Notes: generated by a model not told the origin, from the sequence alone. A stretch of DNA of 64,000 nt from Portulaca oleracea (GCA_029582165.1 CM055881.1:27460094-27524093); one strand, 5' to 3'; counted from the first letter of the stretch, positions 37,101 through 49,312 are shown. Program-made: numbers and translations.

Positions 37101-38829
37101 ATAATTTATAGCTTTCCGAATGAGAAAAACTCCAAACACAAACCGATTGCCCAAATCTAGCCTAAACACCCATCCTCGTGGACCGACAACCCTAACTTAT
37201 AAAACCACAAAAAATTACAACCGAACAACTTCAAAACTATTGTCCTCACTTCTAGTTCTCGTTCCCATCACGGAACTCTTTACTTGAAAACAAAACATTT
37301 GAAAACATAAGGACTCAATAACGTTTACCCTTATCTGTCAAAACACTTTAAAATTCATTTCAATTCATTTAGGAGAAGAAGTGAATTAGTCAAATCATTT
37401 CGCAAACTTATTTTCCCAACCATCTATAACCATCTTTCACAGATTTATTAAGCGGGCGGAGCTTGCTTATTTTCCCCTCGAACTTCAAGACTCCGCATAT
37501 AATCATTTATCAATATCATCATAATCTCAATCTCAACCACAACCTCAATCTCAATCTCAATCTCAATCACACGGATGGTCATCCATTTCACACACATGCA
37601 AACACTTAACCACGGGGAAGTACCACTTATTAGGCATCCCTGATCTCTTTACAACTCCCCTACAGGATACGACATCCTGATCATTGGGGACGTTCCCCGA
37701 ACCCGCATTTATGTCTTCTTTGAATACACCAAACCTTTCTCCGTTACTTATAGCCCAAAACCCTTTTATGAACAAACTTAACTCTCATCCCACTTATAAC
37801 TTATAAGTGGAGCGACTCACTATAGCGAGACTACGTACCCATCATCCAAGTGGTGTTTGTTAGGGTGAGCAATCAAAGGTTCAAATTATCTGAGAGTATG
37901 TTTTATTATCATAAACATGCGATTCTAGGTGAACTCTTACAAAAATCATGAAAGGACATAATACAACAATATGCTATAAACGATTTAAAGCGTAAAATAA
38001 AGGCCCCAGTATAACCACACAAACTTAATTAAACTACTTAACTAAGTCTAGCTAGTCTTCAAGAATTTCTTTTTGATAATCTTCAAGAATCCTTTCTTGA
38101 AAATGTAACTTCATTGACAAGGCTACTACTCAAACCATCATCCTCGTCATAACTGGGCTCCCACTTGCCTTGATATCTCCATATTACAAGTAAGTACAAG
38201 CGGGCCTCATCTCATGAAGTTACAAAAAATTTTGAATCAAATTTAACTACTTTGAATTCTATTCCAACACATGGTTCATAGACTGTATTACACCCAAATG
38301 GATACAGACCGTTAAAACTGACTAACTATTGCAATACTAAGAGCGCATGCGATTCAACAATTTTGATAGCTTTGCAACTAATACATCACATAGATCAAAC
38401 ATGCTTTAGTAACCATTAATAAAAGCATGTGATTGTAAGGCATAAACACCAAAATCATATGCAAAACCAAAACCCCTTTTGGATTTACTAGTGATCCTTT
38501 AATCACATTGCATGTCAAAATGCATAACTCAATAATATTCAAAATTTTATCAAGTTTACTCTAAGTCCTGAACAATTTTAGGCTAAAGATAGTACCCTTT
38601 TCACTTGAAAATTCAAATCAAAATAAATTCTGTTAATTTTCAAATTCAAATAAATTCATCTTGAATTCAGAAGATACCATATCACTTTAAAAATTATTCG
38701 CAATGTTCCTAAAGCTCTACAGATAATCAATTTATGCCCAAATGATTGATTAAGACGAAGTTACTTTCCAAAATTAACCATCCCCAAATAATGAAAAGTC
38801 AACCGCAAGTAAGGGTAATGTTCCTCAAA
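37101..38829 (-). repeat. Copia leader sequence, minus strand
   Basis: The reverse complement of about 37840-38260 aligns with 6780-7150, including the shared GTGGGAGCCCA and AGTTCACCTAGAATCGCATG blocks. This is internal non-coding DNA of a related copia element lying in the opposite orientation. A short AATCTC microsatellite (37515-37568) interrupts it. No coding part remains. Confidence 0.55.
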
Positions 38830-39194
38830 TTAAGAACTTATAGTAATGAGTAAAGGTAAGCTTCCTAATTTTAGGACATGTGTCCCATAACATCTCACTA
38901 CTAATTTCAGGTGAGTTGGGCTCGAAGGGCTTACCAAGGTCAATGCATGTCTCTCAGCTTGAGGAACGTTTATGAAGGTATTTACAGACTGCCCACCAAC
39001 AAGTGTCTTACACATAGTCACGTTAACATAATGGGATTCAGAACCTTTAAAATATGAGCTCATATCCTTAAGAACACAACCAACTCGATCTTATTAATAA
39101 AATAATATTGATAGTGTAGGATACTATTACAATTGTTGTCATTAATTGCAAAAAGCATGCAAGGCTTAGCTTTTTTTTTATGGTCGATTAATTA
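38830..39194. other. Unassigned region left of the solo LTR
   Basis: A 77-codon open frame on the minus strand (38830-39063) has no motif I recognise. A poly-T run precedes the LTR. No gene is called. Confidence 0.35.
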
Positions 39195-40196
39195 TGAAAG
39201 AACTCTAGAGGGAGGGAGTGAATAGGGTTATCACAATTTCTGCACACTTGAGATAAAGGACGTTAGGTTTCTTAAACATTTTCTGGTTAAGATGTTAATT
39301 TCACAGATATAAAGGACAATACAAGATAACTGATAGACTTCCTATATTAAATCATAATAGAGTACAGAAATACAGTAACGTGGTTACTCAAAGAGTAAGG
39401 TCCTTGTAACAACCGCTAGAGGAGTGCCTTACTGAAGGGCACTTTCAGAGATGATTGAATAAAACAATGAACCAAGACAGCAAAGTGCTTTCACTCACAT
39501 AACCTAATTCCCTTAAGGTTCTGTTACTCATTAATTCACCAACGTTCTTGGCTACTGCACACACAAACTCGTCTCTCAAAGTCACACTCAGAAATCCTCA
39601 CGGATTTCCTACTCTTCGATTTCTTCCCTCGTAATCGATTTGAGTCCCTTAGCCTTGAGTCTTCTTATTTATAAGCAGCTTGGGATCCGTTAGAAATCCT
39701 CTTTCCTTGCTTGCCTTGAGATCTTCCTTCCTTATTTTGATCTTCCCTTTTATTTGCAATCTTTTCCTTTCTCGGAGTTGCCTTTCATTGGAGATTTTGA
39801 TCCTGCAAAATAGAATGACATAACCATTTTATTTATGGTGAGATTGGAAGATAATAATCATTGATTTTGTTAATCAAATTAACAACCCTTTTCGACTGCT
39901 TCTTTTGTCTTTCACTTCAAAACCCTTTTCCTCGGGTGAACGTCCTTGTTGTAGATAGAAGCAGTGTCCTTTGTCGTGCACAGGGAGGGTATCTACAAAA
40001 GAAGACTGTTGGAGTTGATTCTCCGTCCTTTCTTGTTTCACACTCTTTTTTCCTTCTTTGAGATTTCTTTCCTTGTGCAATATCTCTGATTTTCTTTCCT
40101 TCTTATATCTACAAGAATCACACACATAATCAGAATATATAATATAGGATTTGATTCAGATTTCTCTAATGATGGAAACTTTGAGGGGTTCTAACA
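39195..40196 (-). repeat. Solo copia LTR with perfect target duplication
   Basis: On the minus strand the 1,002-bp LTR runs from TGTTAGAACCCC to GAGTTCTTTCA, with AATTA directly outside both ends (39190-39194 and 40197-40201). It lacks primer-binding site and polypurine tract. Internal landmarks resemble the solo LTR in the array: a CCCTCCCTCTAG block near the 3' end, a TATA-like CTTATAAATAAG near 39670, and a hairpin near 39423-39443. It is therefore a diverged relative. Confidence 0.85.
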
Positions 40197-40919
40197 AATT
40201 AAAATGTTACATTCCATGTTACAAGACTGTTGTAACATGAATGAAGTCAAACGATCAAAACTAATTTTATATCTCGTAAAATCTCAGGTATATGAATGCT
40301 TCGAGTTATGATGGCTTAAGCCTTCAACTCAACAAATGCACAAACTACACGTAGCTTAGGAGGGAAAATTAAAGGAGATGATAATTAAATAAGTGGGCAA
40401 CATTTATAGTGAAGTCACAAGGCTAAGTGTGTTTATCCATAATCAGCAACTATGGTTGGAAAGCACTTGTAATCACATTACTCGAAAGGGTTATCAATAA
40501 CTTAAATTTAAGAAAAAGCAAATGAGGATTTTACCAGATTAAGAAAATGAAAAGAGAACCAGTCTTTATTATAATGGGGGCCTCTGTGAAATTAAAGCAT
40601 GTTTAAAGACAATTAAACAAAGCCGCATAACTTTGTTGTGCCACGGATTGGTGGATGATTTTGATTGTTCCAGATTTTGATTGAACGGGTACTTGCACTT
40701 TTAGAGAGAGAGAGAGAGAGAGATTTTGTGTTTGGTTAATGCCCCTTAAGACAGAGGCACTGATCATTGCGAGCTTTAATTTATATAATTCATCATATCG
40801 TTCTTTTATTCAATTAGGGTATATTTCGTTAGCATAACTTAAAGACCCGATGTATTTGAGCTATGTATGGAGTCTTGAGGAGATTCTTATATTTTGAATT
40901 AACCAATACGTAATCTATA
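40197..40919. other. Intergenic DNA
   Basis: No gene was recognised. A short GA tract lies at about 40702-40722. Confidence 0.45.
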
Positions 40920-41484
40920 TAAGGTTTGTTGTATTTTGAACCATGAAATATAGGGTAATTAATTTCCTGTACCCTTAGTTTTTAATGTTAATTTTTTTGA
41001 CCCTAAAGTTTATGGACCGAATAAAAAAGAACCTTACAGTTTGTTGGCGGAAAAAATGGTCATGTCTCGTTCTTTATTTCTTCTCACGTTTGAATTTTTC
41101 TCCCGATTTGTGCCAAACTTAATTAAGGACTAAGGTTAATTAAAACTGATATTGATGTTATAATACACATCTCTTATTCATGTCGGAGCTACTTAAACCA
41201 AGGGTACTTAGGGGTCTAAGTAGCTCCGACATGAATAAGAAAACTGTATTATAACCTCAATATCAATTTTAACCTTAGTCCTTAAGTTTAGCGTCAATTG
41301 GGAGAGAAATTCAAATGTGGGAAGAAAAAGAAAACTGTACACAGACCTTTTTTTCAACCCACTAACTTTAAAAGGTCCTTTTTCATTCAGCCCACAACTT
41401 TAGTGTCCAAAAAATTAACGCTGAAAATCAAGGGTGTAGAAACTTAATTACCTTATACTTCAAAGTTCAAAATGAAAACAACCC
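40920..41484. mobile_element. Foldback Mutator-like MITE, copy 2
   Basis: An inverted repeat of about 565 bp, related over its length to 17147-17701 (shared words include CTAAGTAG, CATGAAT and GACCCTAAAGTTT). Flanking 9-mers TAATCTATA (40911-40919) and AAATCTACA (41485-41493) match at 7 of 9. The ends have decayed, so it is older than, or diverged from, copy 1. Confidence 0.7.
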
Positions 41485-41644
41485 AAATCTACATAGATGA
41501 TTATCCACAAGACTTCACCATAACAAGTACTCCAGTACCTTAAAATGTATTTAGTCTCTGAATTATGTTAGTAAGATCAATCCTGAAAATAACAATGTGG
41601 TTCTAATGGCCAAGATTAATTAGGTCTCAAAATTATTTTTCTGA

Positions 41645-41876
41645 AGGCCTCATTCTTTTATACGGTACCGCACTTTGTGATACCGCAAGTTATCTCAACT
41701 CACCATAACTTACCACAATCCACCACATCTTACCACAATCCCTTTTTTAATTAATATATTTTAACACCCACTTTTTAATTTCCACCACAACTTACCACAA
41801 CTATCTGCAACTTACCGCACTCTACCATACCGCAACTTACCGCACCGCAGCGGTACCGTATAAAAGAATGGGGCCT
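41645..41876. mobile_element. 232-bp TIR MITE
   Basis: The left end AGGCCTCATTCTTTTA and inverted right end AGGCCCCATTCTTTTA match over about 27 bp, continuing through ACGGTACCGC. The interior is mostly short CCACAACTTA words. No clear target duplication was found, so the superfamily is undetermined. Confidence 0.75.
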
Positions 41877-42255
41877 ACACATATATAATCATTTCTGTAA
41901 CTAACTTGGTATCATAATTTTTAATATCTTCTTCAGTTAACAAGACTGTGATAGTATTTTTTTTCCTTTTGATGGAAGATTATTATGGTATTAATAATCT
42001 GTTTGAATTTCATGTAATTGTAAATTGACAAATATAAAATTTCCTGTAAGGGTATATGAATTATTTATGTACAACCTTTTATGGTATGTGGATTAAGGAT
42101 GAAATCAACTTGTATTCAGGGGTTTCTTAAATAGTTCATATCATAAGTTCTTATAGAGATTTCTTAAAGATTTTATTGTTTAAACTTTTAACTTTTGTAT
42201 AGTATATGGTAATATGGGTGTGTGTTTTTTCCTGGAGGGAACATATATAGGCGTG

Positions 42256-42315
<60 letters not shown>
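42256..42315. repeat. (TA)n microsatellite, left block
   Basis: About 30 AT dinucleotides end exactly where the element at 42316 begins. Similar blocks lie at 43218-43271 and 43817-43836, so three TA tracts bracket two elements. Confidence 0.92.
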
Positions 42316-42316
<1 letters not shown>

Positions 42317-43213
42317 GGTTTTGCTAATTGTCTCGGGCGATGGTTAAGAGAGAATCTTTATCCAATTTTTTATATTTATAAATCTCACATAAGTAAAAAT
42401 ATATGATAAAAGATTAACTTTTCAATAAAATATATTTTAGTATCTAATCAAATCTACGTAAATTTTATTGGTATCTTTTCTTATTATATCTTTCAATACA
42501 CAATTTTTAGAAAAAAATAAGGAAATAAATTTCATGATTATATTGATACTTCTTAGAAGATTGTTTATACTTTTTTGGGTGTTCATTGTTCATACTTCCT
42601 CTAAAAGAATGCTCAAGCTTCTTGATGCAACGATGCATCGTAATTGAAGTAGCTTACCATCCACTATCCAATACCAATCAATTTCTTTTACTGATGACAC
42701 AAGGGTTGCTTTTTTCAAGTTTTTGCCGCACAGAAGCATAGGACCTCCATCTTCATTTAATTGATGGACTTAAAAATCTTCGTCTATGATTTTCTCTTCT
42801 ATTCTCTCCTAACTGTACCTTCATAATCGCAACTATTCCCAACGTCCTACATAGTTCCTATGATTGAGATGCCCGGAAAAGAAGCAAGTTGATGGTTTTC
42901 TCTACCAATTGCGTTCGTCTTCATGATTTCACGAGCACATTCTGGCAACAACCTAAAACAATCTTTGTTCTTGGATTATTATAAAATTTTCAAAAATTTC
43001 ACGAAAATCTCGAGTTCTACAATTTCCTTTTCTAATAACTATATTTATTTACCAATTTAGATATGTGAAATATGGATTGAAAATACAATCTTTTTTTTAA
43101 TCACCAAAATGTAATCTTTTATCATACATCTTTACTTGTATAAGATTTACAAAATAAAAAAAATAGATAAAGATTCTATCTTAACCATCGCCCCCAGGGC
43201 GATAATTAGCAAA

Positions 43214-43217
<4 letters not shown>
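42316..43217. mobile_element. Long-TIR element inserted in (TA)n
   Basis: The 902-bp element has inverted arms of about 100 bp, starting CGGTTTTGCTAATT and ending with the complement AATTAGCAAAACCG, with (TA)n on both sides. This placement resembles Micron-type MITEs that target TA microsatellites. The interior is not repetitive. A stop-free stretch of about 42 codons on the minus strand (about 42853-42975, including LLPECAREIMKTNAIGREN) could be a captured gene piece, but I cannot assign it. Confidence 0.7.
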
Positions 43218-43271
<54 letters not shown>

Positions 43272-43275
<4 letters not shown>

Positions 43276-43816
43276 ATTGGATTCTAATAATCCCTACTTT
43301 TGCAAATTGGATGATGGTGGTCCTTACTTTCACTTTGTATTTTGGTGGTCCAAAACAAAATAAAATTGGATTGTAGTAGGACATTTTCGAAAGTATACCC
43401 TAAATATCATAGATTCTGTGTTGCATTTGATTCAAAACTTAGTATAACATTTTACCATGATTTTTAATAAATTTACAACGTTTCTTTCAATTTTTTACAA
43501 TTTTTTTCAATTTTTTTACTATTTTCTACGATTTTTTCACTTTTATTATTTTAAAAAAATCATAATAATTAGTCGGAGTTTCAAAAAAATAATTTAAAAA
43601 GGTTTAGAAACTACAATTTGTTAACTTTCTAGGGGCAGGAACGAAAAAAACAAAAACAATATAGGGTAGGAATGAAAAAAATAAGAAGAATGTGAAGGTG
43701 GACTTGGTACCACTACAATCCAATTTTATTTTTTTTGGACCACCAGAATACAAAGTGAAAGTATGGACCACCATCATCCAATTTGCAAAACATGAGATTA
43801 TTATAATCCAATTTTC
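43272..43816. mobile_element. Second long-TIR element in the same (TA)n
   Basis: The 545-bp element starts GAAAATTGGATT and ends with its complement. Arms of about 110 bp include ATTGGATGATGGTGGTCC in both orientations. It has TA tracts on both sides and is unrelated in sequence to the element on its left. Confidence 0.75.
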
Positions 43817-43844
43817 CTATATATATATATATATATGCATTTCT

Positions 43845-44287
43845 AAAAATATCTGTATTACCAACTATTTTTTTAACCAATTTAAAATGGTTGGAAAAAC
43901 CAACCGTGTTAGCAACCGTTTCATATTTTTTCAATTTTCCAACTATTTTTCAAATTTTATGTGAGAAAAATGGTCGGAATTTTCAACCACTTTTACTAGA
44001 ATGTTGGGAAATTTTTCCTACCATAGTTTTTCCTACTGTTTGAAAATGGTAATTAGAAAAACGGCCGGATTACCAACCATTTTCAAATAGTAGGCAAATG
44101 ATTGGCAGCAAAAATTTCCCACCGTTTTAGCAAAAGTGATTGGAATTTCCAACCATTTTTCCCACTTAAAAATAAAAAAGTATTTCAATAATTTGAAAAA
44201 TATAAAACAATTGCTAAAACTGTTAGTTTTTTCCAATCATTTTAAATTGGTTGAAAAATGTTACCAATAATATACATATTTTTAATA
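43845..44287. mobile_element. Foldback element upstream of the NAC gene
   Basis: A nearly complete palindrome of about 440 bp with arms of about 210 bp. AACCAATTTAAAATG on the left pairs with CATTTTAAATTGGTT on the right, and GGGAAATTTTT words pair across the centre. Such a transcript would fold into a long hairpin. It lies 440 bp before the NAC start codon. Confidence 0.72.
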
Positions 44288-44729
44288 ATGAGGAGGTTAA
44301 TGTTTCTCTGATTTGATCATATATTCCTGTTACTTTTTTTAAAAGGTGGGGATGAAACAAAAATCAGTTTCATAGCTGAGGAGGTTGAGGAGGCGATGTT
44401 GGTGGGGACATGTATTAAGCATCAGAAAAGTGTGACATCAACATTTTAATAAAGTCCATGAACTCATACTTTTGTCTGTAGTTTGTTACTTGCCTGCCTT
44501 GGGCCCACCCCCAGCGTGTCATTTTCTTATTGGTTCACTTTCGCTTTTAAGTGGCATCTACAACTCTATACCCGCCAATCCTCTTTCACCTTACGCACCT
44601 CCCCCATATATTTCACTTGCCAAACAAGGCATAGAGTATTAAAATCTTTTATTAAATATCATATATAATAAAGGGGTTGATAAAAATTATGTAAAAGTTT
44701 TGTTGATTCCAAATTAGAATTGAGAAACT
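44288..44729 (+). promoter_or_regulatory. NAC gene proximal promoter and 5' UTR
   Basis: The sequence between the last transposon and the ATG is less repetitive. A CCAAT motif (about 44574) and TATA-like stretches (CATATATTTC about 44605, TATATAATAAAGG about 44663) are candidates. The sequence alone does not decide which is used. Confidence 0.4.
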
Positions 44730-46094
44730 ATGGAGAGCACAGATTCATCGTCCAACCCACCATACCCTCAGCTCCCTCCTGGGTTTAGATTTCATCCCAC
44801 TGATGAAGAACTCATCATTCACTATCTCAAAAGGAAGGCCTCCTCCTCTCCCCTTCCTGTCTCCATCATCGCTGAGATTGATCTCTACAAATTCGATCCA
44901 TGGGAGCTACCAAGTAATATATTCATCATTTAATCATTCTTTCTTTTGTATTATCGGATAAAAATCATTCTCTCTCACACTAGGTTATACATGAATTATT
45001 GTATTTAGCCCATGCAAACTAAGCTTCAAATTCTTTTGAGATTGATCTTATTATTATCATGCCTTTTTTTGGGTGTTCCTTCTTATTTGTATAGGTAAAG
45101 CAATCTTTGGAGATAACGAGTGGTACTTCTTTAGTCCAAGGGATCGGAAGTACCCAAATGGAGCTCGACCGAACAGAGCAGCCACTTCAGGGTATTGGAA
45201 GGCCACGGGAACCGATAAACCCATATTGGCATCAAACGGGGGGCAAAAGGTTGGTGTTAAGAAGGCTCTTGTATTTTATGGTGGTAAGCCTCCAAGAGGA
45301 ATCAAGACTGATTGGATCATGCATGAGTATCGCCTTATTGATCGAAATTCTAGCTCAAAGATGCCACACCCCCTCATAGATCATTCTAAGAAAGGCTCTT
45401 TAAGGGTATGGTTACGTTCTCTTTTTTTTTTTTTTTTGGTAAATTTCTATGTAATTGTCAAAAGTTTTGTTCTTTATTAGTTCCTTTTACTTTACATATC
45501 ATGGTTCTATGATGTTCTTAATTTTCTGGCTACTAGTTGGATGACTGGGTGTTATGCCGGATATACAAGAAAAGCAACATGCAGAGGCCTGTTGACCATG
45601 AGAGAGACGATTTGGTAGAGGAGATGATAAAACAACATAGGTTGATGCGAACACTTTGCTCATCCAAACCTACTAATCCGCCATCGATGCAAAATGGCTT
45701 GTTAATGGATCAGAACAATGAGCAAAGCAACTTCTTTGAACAAAATACATCTACACCGAGGCCAGAATTATACTCATTATCACCTGTGTCTACCATGCAT
45801 GTAGACCAGAAGCGTGATCTCCCATCCTCCTTATATTGGCCAACCGATGATCAAATGGGTCCCGTTGGATCTCAATTGAGCAAGCAATTGCATCACCCAC
45901 ACTCGGATCAAACGCCTGGGAGCACAGGTACAGAAGGGAACACCTCCTTTGGTTCTATACTGAATCAAATGTCACAAGGGAACAATGTTGCCCCATTTAG
46001 CATGGGATTAGGGAGTCCCCTTGTTGTTGGTGGTATTGGGGATGCGGTTCTTCGGACGCCATTCCAACTTTCTGGTGGGGCTTGGAATTCCTAG
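44730..46094 (+). CDS. NAC transcription factor, NAC2/NARS/NOR-like
   Basis: Three exons: 44730-44913, 45095-45405 and 45537-46094, joined by GT-AG introns of 181 and 131 bp. They give 1,053 nt and a 350-residue protein. The N-terminal NAC DNA-binding and dimerisation domain covers residues 15-177: [14 protein letters not shown], then [29 protein letters not shown] and [12 protein letters not shown]. Both splice sites sit where NAC genes usually have them (after WELP-S, and before LDDW). The variable C-terminal region (178-350), rich in Ser, Gln, Asn and Pro, is the likely activation region. MESTDSS at the start and the [19 protein letters not shown] block place it with NAC2/ANAC056, NARS1/2 and tomato NOR, regulators of seed development, senescence or fruit ripening; which role applies here is unknown. 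Nuclear action on promoter DNA is inferred from the family. All conserved residues I checked are intact. Confidence 0.95.
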
Positions 46095-46677
46095 TTTTTT
46101 AACCTTAATAGTCAATCATGTACACTTCTGCCTTCAAATACTATACATATGTATTTATCAAAACAAATATGAATTCCCACAGTATATATGCACTTACCTA
46201 TATATGTATATGGGTTTGGTTTGTTGTATTTGCGAGAATTGTATTTTAGATGGATATGAGGTTCGTCATAGTGAGTAAAAGGGGTTACAATGTGTCGACT
46301 TTGATATGTTACTCTTACATCATTCTGAACATAGCATATACTCACGTCGTGTAAATGTCAGAATTATTTATGTAAACTCTATTTCAAATTCTCAATCGCC
46401 AGTCCAAATTTGTAGCTTGTTCTTCACTACATTCACTCAAAAGTTGTTTGCCATTTTCTTCAGGTTGATTTGACACTATGAAATTCTTTAATGGAAATGT
46501 AACTCAAGGAGTCACAAATAATTACATTATATAAATGTTTTTTCAAGTGCATAACATAAATGGACACAAGAATGATGATATATGAATTAAATGACATTTT
46601 CTCTAGGATTGATCATACAGTTAAAATTTATAGAAATTGATTAATTCATTAATAATTTGTTGTTTCTAAGTGAGGCA

Positions 46678-46916
<239 letters not shown>

Positions 46917-46936
46917 CATACATACAAACATACATA

Positions 46937-46974
46937 TATATTGTTTCTGATTATTCTGTCTTTATCTCGGTGAA
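46937..46974. repeat. 38-bp direct repeat, first copy
   Basis: TATTGTTTCTGATTATT and the following TTTATCTCGGTGAA recur at 47077-47114 with one mismatch. The 102-bp spacer is unrelated. Confidence 0.88.
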
Positions 46975-47119
46975 ATAGTATTAAATAGGGTAAAATCTCA
47001 TTTTCTCTGCAAATCGTTTGTTCACAATACAATAGACAGAGCAAAAAAGGTTAAGTAACAAAAAAAAAATCAAATCTATATTGTTTCTGATTATTGTGTC
47101 TTTATCTCGGTGAAGGGGT

Positions 47120-48131
47120 CAAATCTTGTTCAAGAATTAAGTCCTTTTTCTTTTGCAAGAAAGAAAATCATTTGTATACTCATAACTTAAGTTAAATAAC
47201 TTTCAAATAGCTCCAAAGAAAATCCTGAGAAGAGATATATATTTTACATCCCAAAGGGGCTATAATTGGAGATACCATTGTTTCTGATACAAAACTTCCT
47301 ATAAAAATGGGGAATGCACTACCTTTGACTAATATGCCCTTAGGCACAACCATAAATAACATAGAAATCACACTTGGAAAGGGTGGACAATTAGCTAGAG
47401 CAGTGGGTTCGAATATGAATCCAATTCTAATTTCTAATAAGAATGATCTCTAAAATGGGTTGTGGCTCAATTTTGATCTTATTCTTTGCCATTGCTAAGC
47501 AACTTTTGCTAATCTAGCTCTTGTATGCCAAGTTTTACCTTTCGTTCGAGTTGGGGGGGGGGGGATTTGTCTTGAGGTTTTCTTTCCGCTTCCCAGTATT
47601 TGATAACTAGTCTTGCTTGGGGACAATTAAGGTTACGCATGGAGGGTTGATAAACCTCAATTTTACCGTCTTAAACTCCGGTTTTCAAGCTTTGTTTTGG
47701 TAGTATCTTACCTACTTTGACACAAATTTGACTTGGTTTAGCTCATCTTCACTTGTTGTAGCTAAATACTTAACTTTGCCAATTGTACGTGAATTTCGGG
47801 CGATTCGCGGCGCTTTAATGATCGTTGGGTGAAAGATGAGGAAGCCAGGGTGAAAAGAGTGTGCGAAGAATCCCAAAGGAAACTTCTCCAGGGGTGTACA
47901 CTCAGGTGCACACCTCTGCGCCAATCCAGAAATTCCAGAACATGCGCACACCCAGGCGCACGCCTGTGTACATTGCCCAGAATTCGGTTGTTAGCATTTT
48001 ATTTGGAAAAATTCGGTGGTTATCATTATCTTATTGTTCAGCAACTATCTAGGTTTTCATAGAAGACTTTTTCTCTCAACTTTAGAAGGATCTACATGTT
48101 TTTGAATTGAAGATTGTAGCACTTTGGAATC
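47120..48131 (+). repeat. Older LTR-like sequence that hosts the 48132 element
   Basis: No gene is visible. A run of 10 or more G lies near 47551-47563. Palindromes AGGTGCACACCT (about 47903) and AGGCGCACGCCT (about 47952) lie in a setting like the other LTR promoter regions here. The retrotransposon at 48132-52262 interrupts it, and 52263-52880 continues on the other side. The family is not identified. Confidence 0.4.
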
Positions 48132-49278
48132 TGGAGCGTATCGGGCTGGGGCCCGATTCTCAAAATCTATGGTCTTCAAGTCTTTCCGCACCCCCTCCAA
48201 AAAACACGAGAGAATAGCTCCAAGATCGGGTGTGAAGTCCATTTCAAGGTGGATCTGGGACCTTGGAGGCGTATTCGGGTCATCGCTGGGTGTGGTATCC
48301 ACATCAAGTGGGACCCCGGACCATGGGAGTAGAGCTACGGGTCCTCATCGGGTCCTAGTTTGGGCCTTTAAAAGGGTTGGAAGTCTTTCGGCAAGAATAA
48401 GCGCAAACAAGTCAACATGGGTTGTGGAAATGGACGTGCCTTCACTCTTTCGACCATAACTCCTTCAATACAATTCTGATGGACATCAAATTTTGGGAGC
48501 TTAAAGTACACACTGAGAGCTTTCTATCGATACCTTATGGGCTTAAAACAGAGTTCAAGTGAAGACGTAATGTGCAGTTGAAGTCGGCAGAACAAACTAC
48601 CAATCAGGTCGCACCTGCGACCTTCCCCGTGGCGCCCGCGAGGTACTGGAAGAGGAGCTGAATTTTGGGCAGGAGATTCTCGCACCCGTGATGCCTGTGT
48701 CACACCACAAACTCAGGTGTGGCACCCGCTAACCCGCACGGAAATGAATCGCTTAGCCATATTCGCTTGGTCGCACCCGCGATCCCCACTGTCGCACCCG
48801 CGACCTGCTGCTGTTCGGATAATACTGCTGCTACACTTGCTCCGTGGCACCCACGACCGTCACCATGGCACCCGCGACGGTCACTTTCCTGCGCGTGTTT
48901 TTTGTGTTAAATGTTGTGTTTTACTGTTTTATCCCCCCCCCATTAGTATAAATAACCCCCTTAGCACATTTTTCTATGCAGATTATTCAGATTATATTTT
49001 GTGATGCTAAAGCATTTGTAAGGGTTTTCCCCTTGTTTCTCTCAAACCTTGTTATCTTTATCCAAGTAATTTTGGTGGTGATTCAAGTCATTCCTTTAGT
49101 GATTATTGGTGGAATTTCCTAGATAAGCATGGTAGGGTGTTAGGCCTAGAGTTGAGGTTCTCCTTGCTCAAGGGCATATCCAATCTTTGGGTGCTTAAGG
49201 TCATTGTTCTTGTTGAATTTCGAATTCATTCATTCACTCAAGTTATCATCACTCCAGCACACGATCGGTAACGCTCCA
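48132..49278 (+). repeat. 5' LTR of non-autonomous retrotransposon
   Basis: The 1,147-bp LTR runs from TGGAGC to GCTCCA, perfect 6-bp inverted ends. The promoter region (48607-48870) holds repeated palindromes, for example GGTCGCACCTGCGACC (48607-48622) and GTCGCACCCGCGAC (48791-48804), followed by a TATA box (TATAAATA, about 48947). Just before them, about 48430-48590 resembles the second LTR of the tandem array. Confidence 0.9.
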
Positions 49279-49312
49279 TTTGGCATTAGAGCTTTCCCGA
49301 ATTGCTCCTTTG
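49279..49312 (+). other. Degenerate primer-binding site
   Basis: TTTGGCATTAGAGC begins at the LTR end and resembles the initiator-Met primer site TGGTATCAGAGC with two changes. A second similar motif, TTTGGTATCAAAGC, lies about 30 bp on (49310-49323). Which was functional is unclear. Confidence 0.55.

Noticed and set aside
38830..39063. 77-codon open frame on the minus strand
   Set aside because: No recognisable motif and surrounded by retrotransposon leader and LTR.
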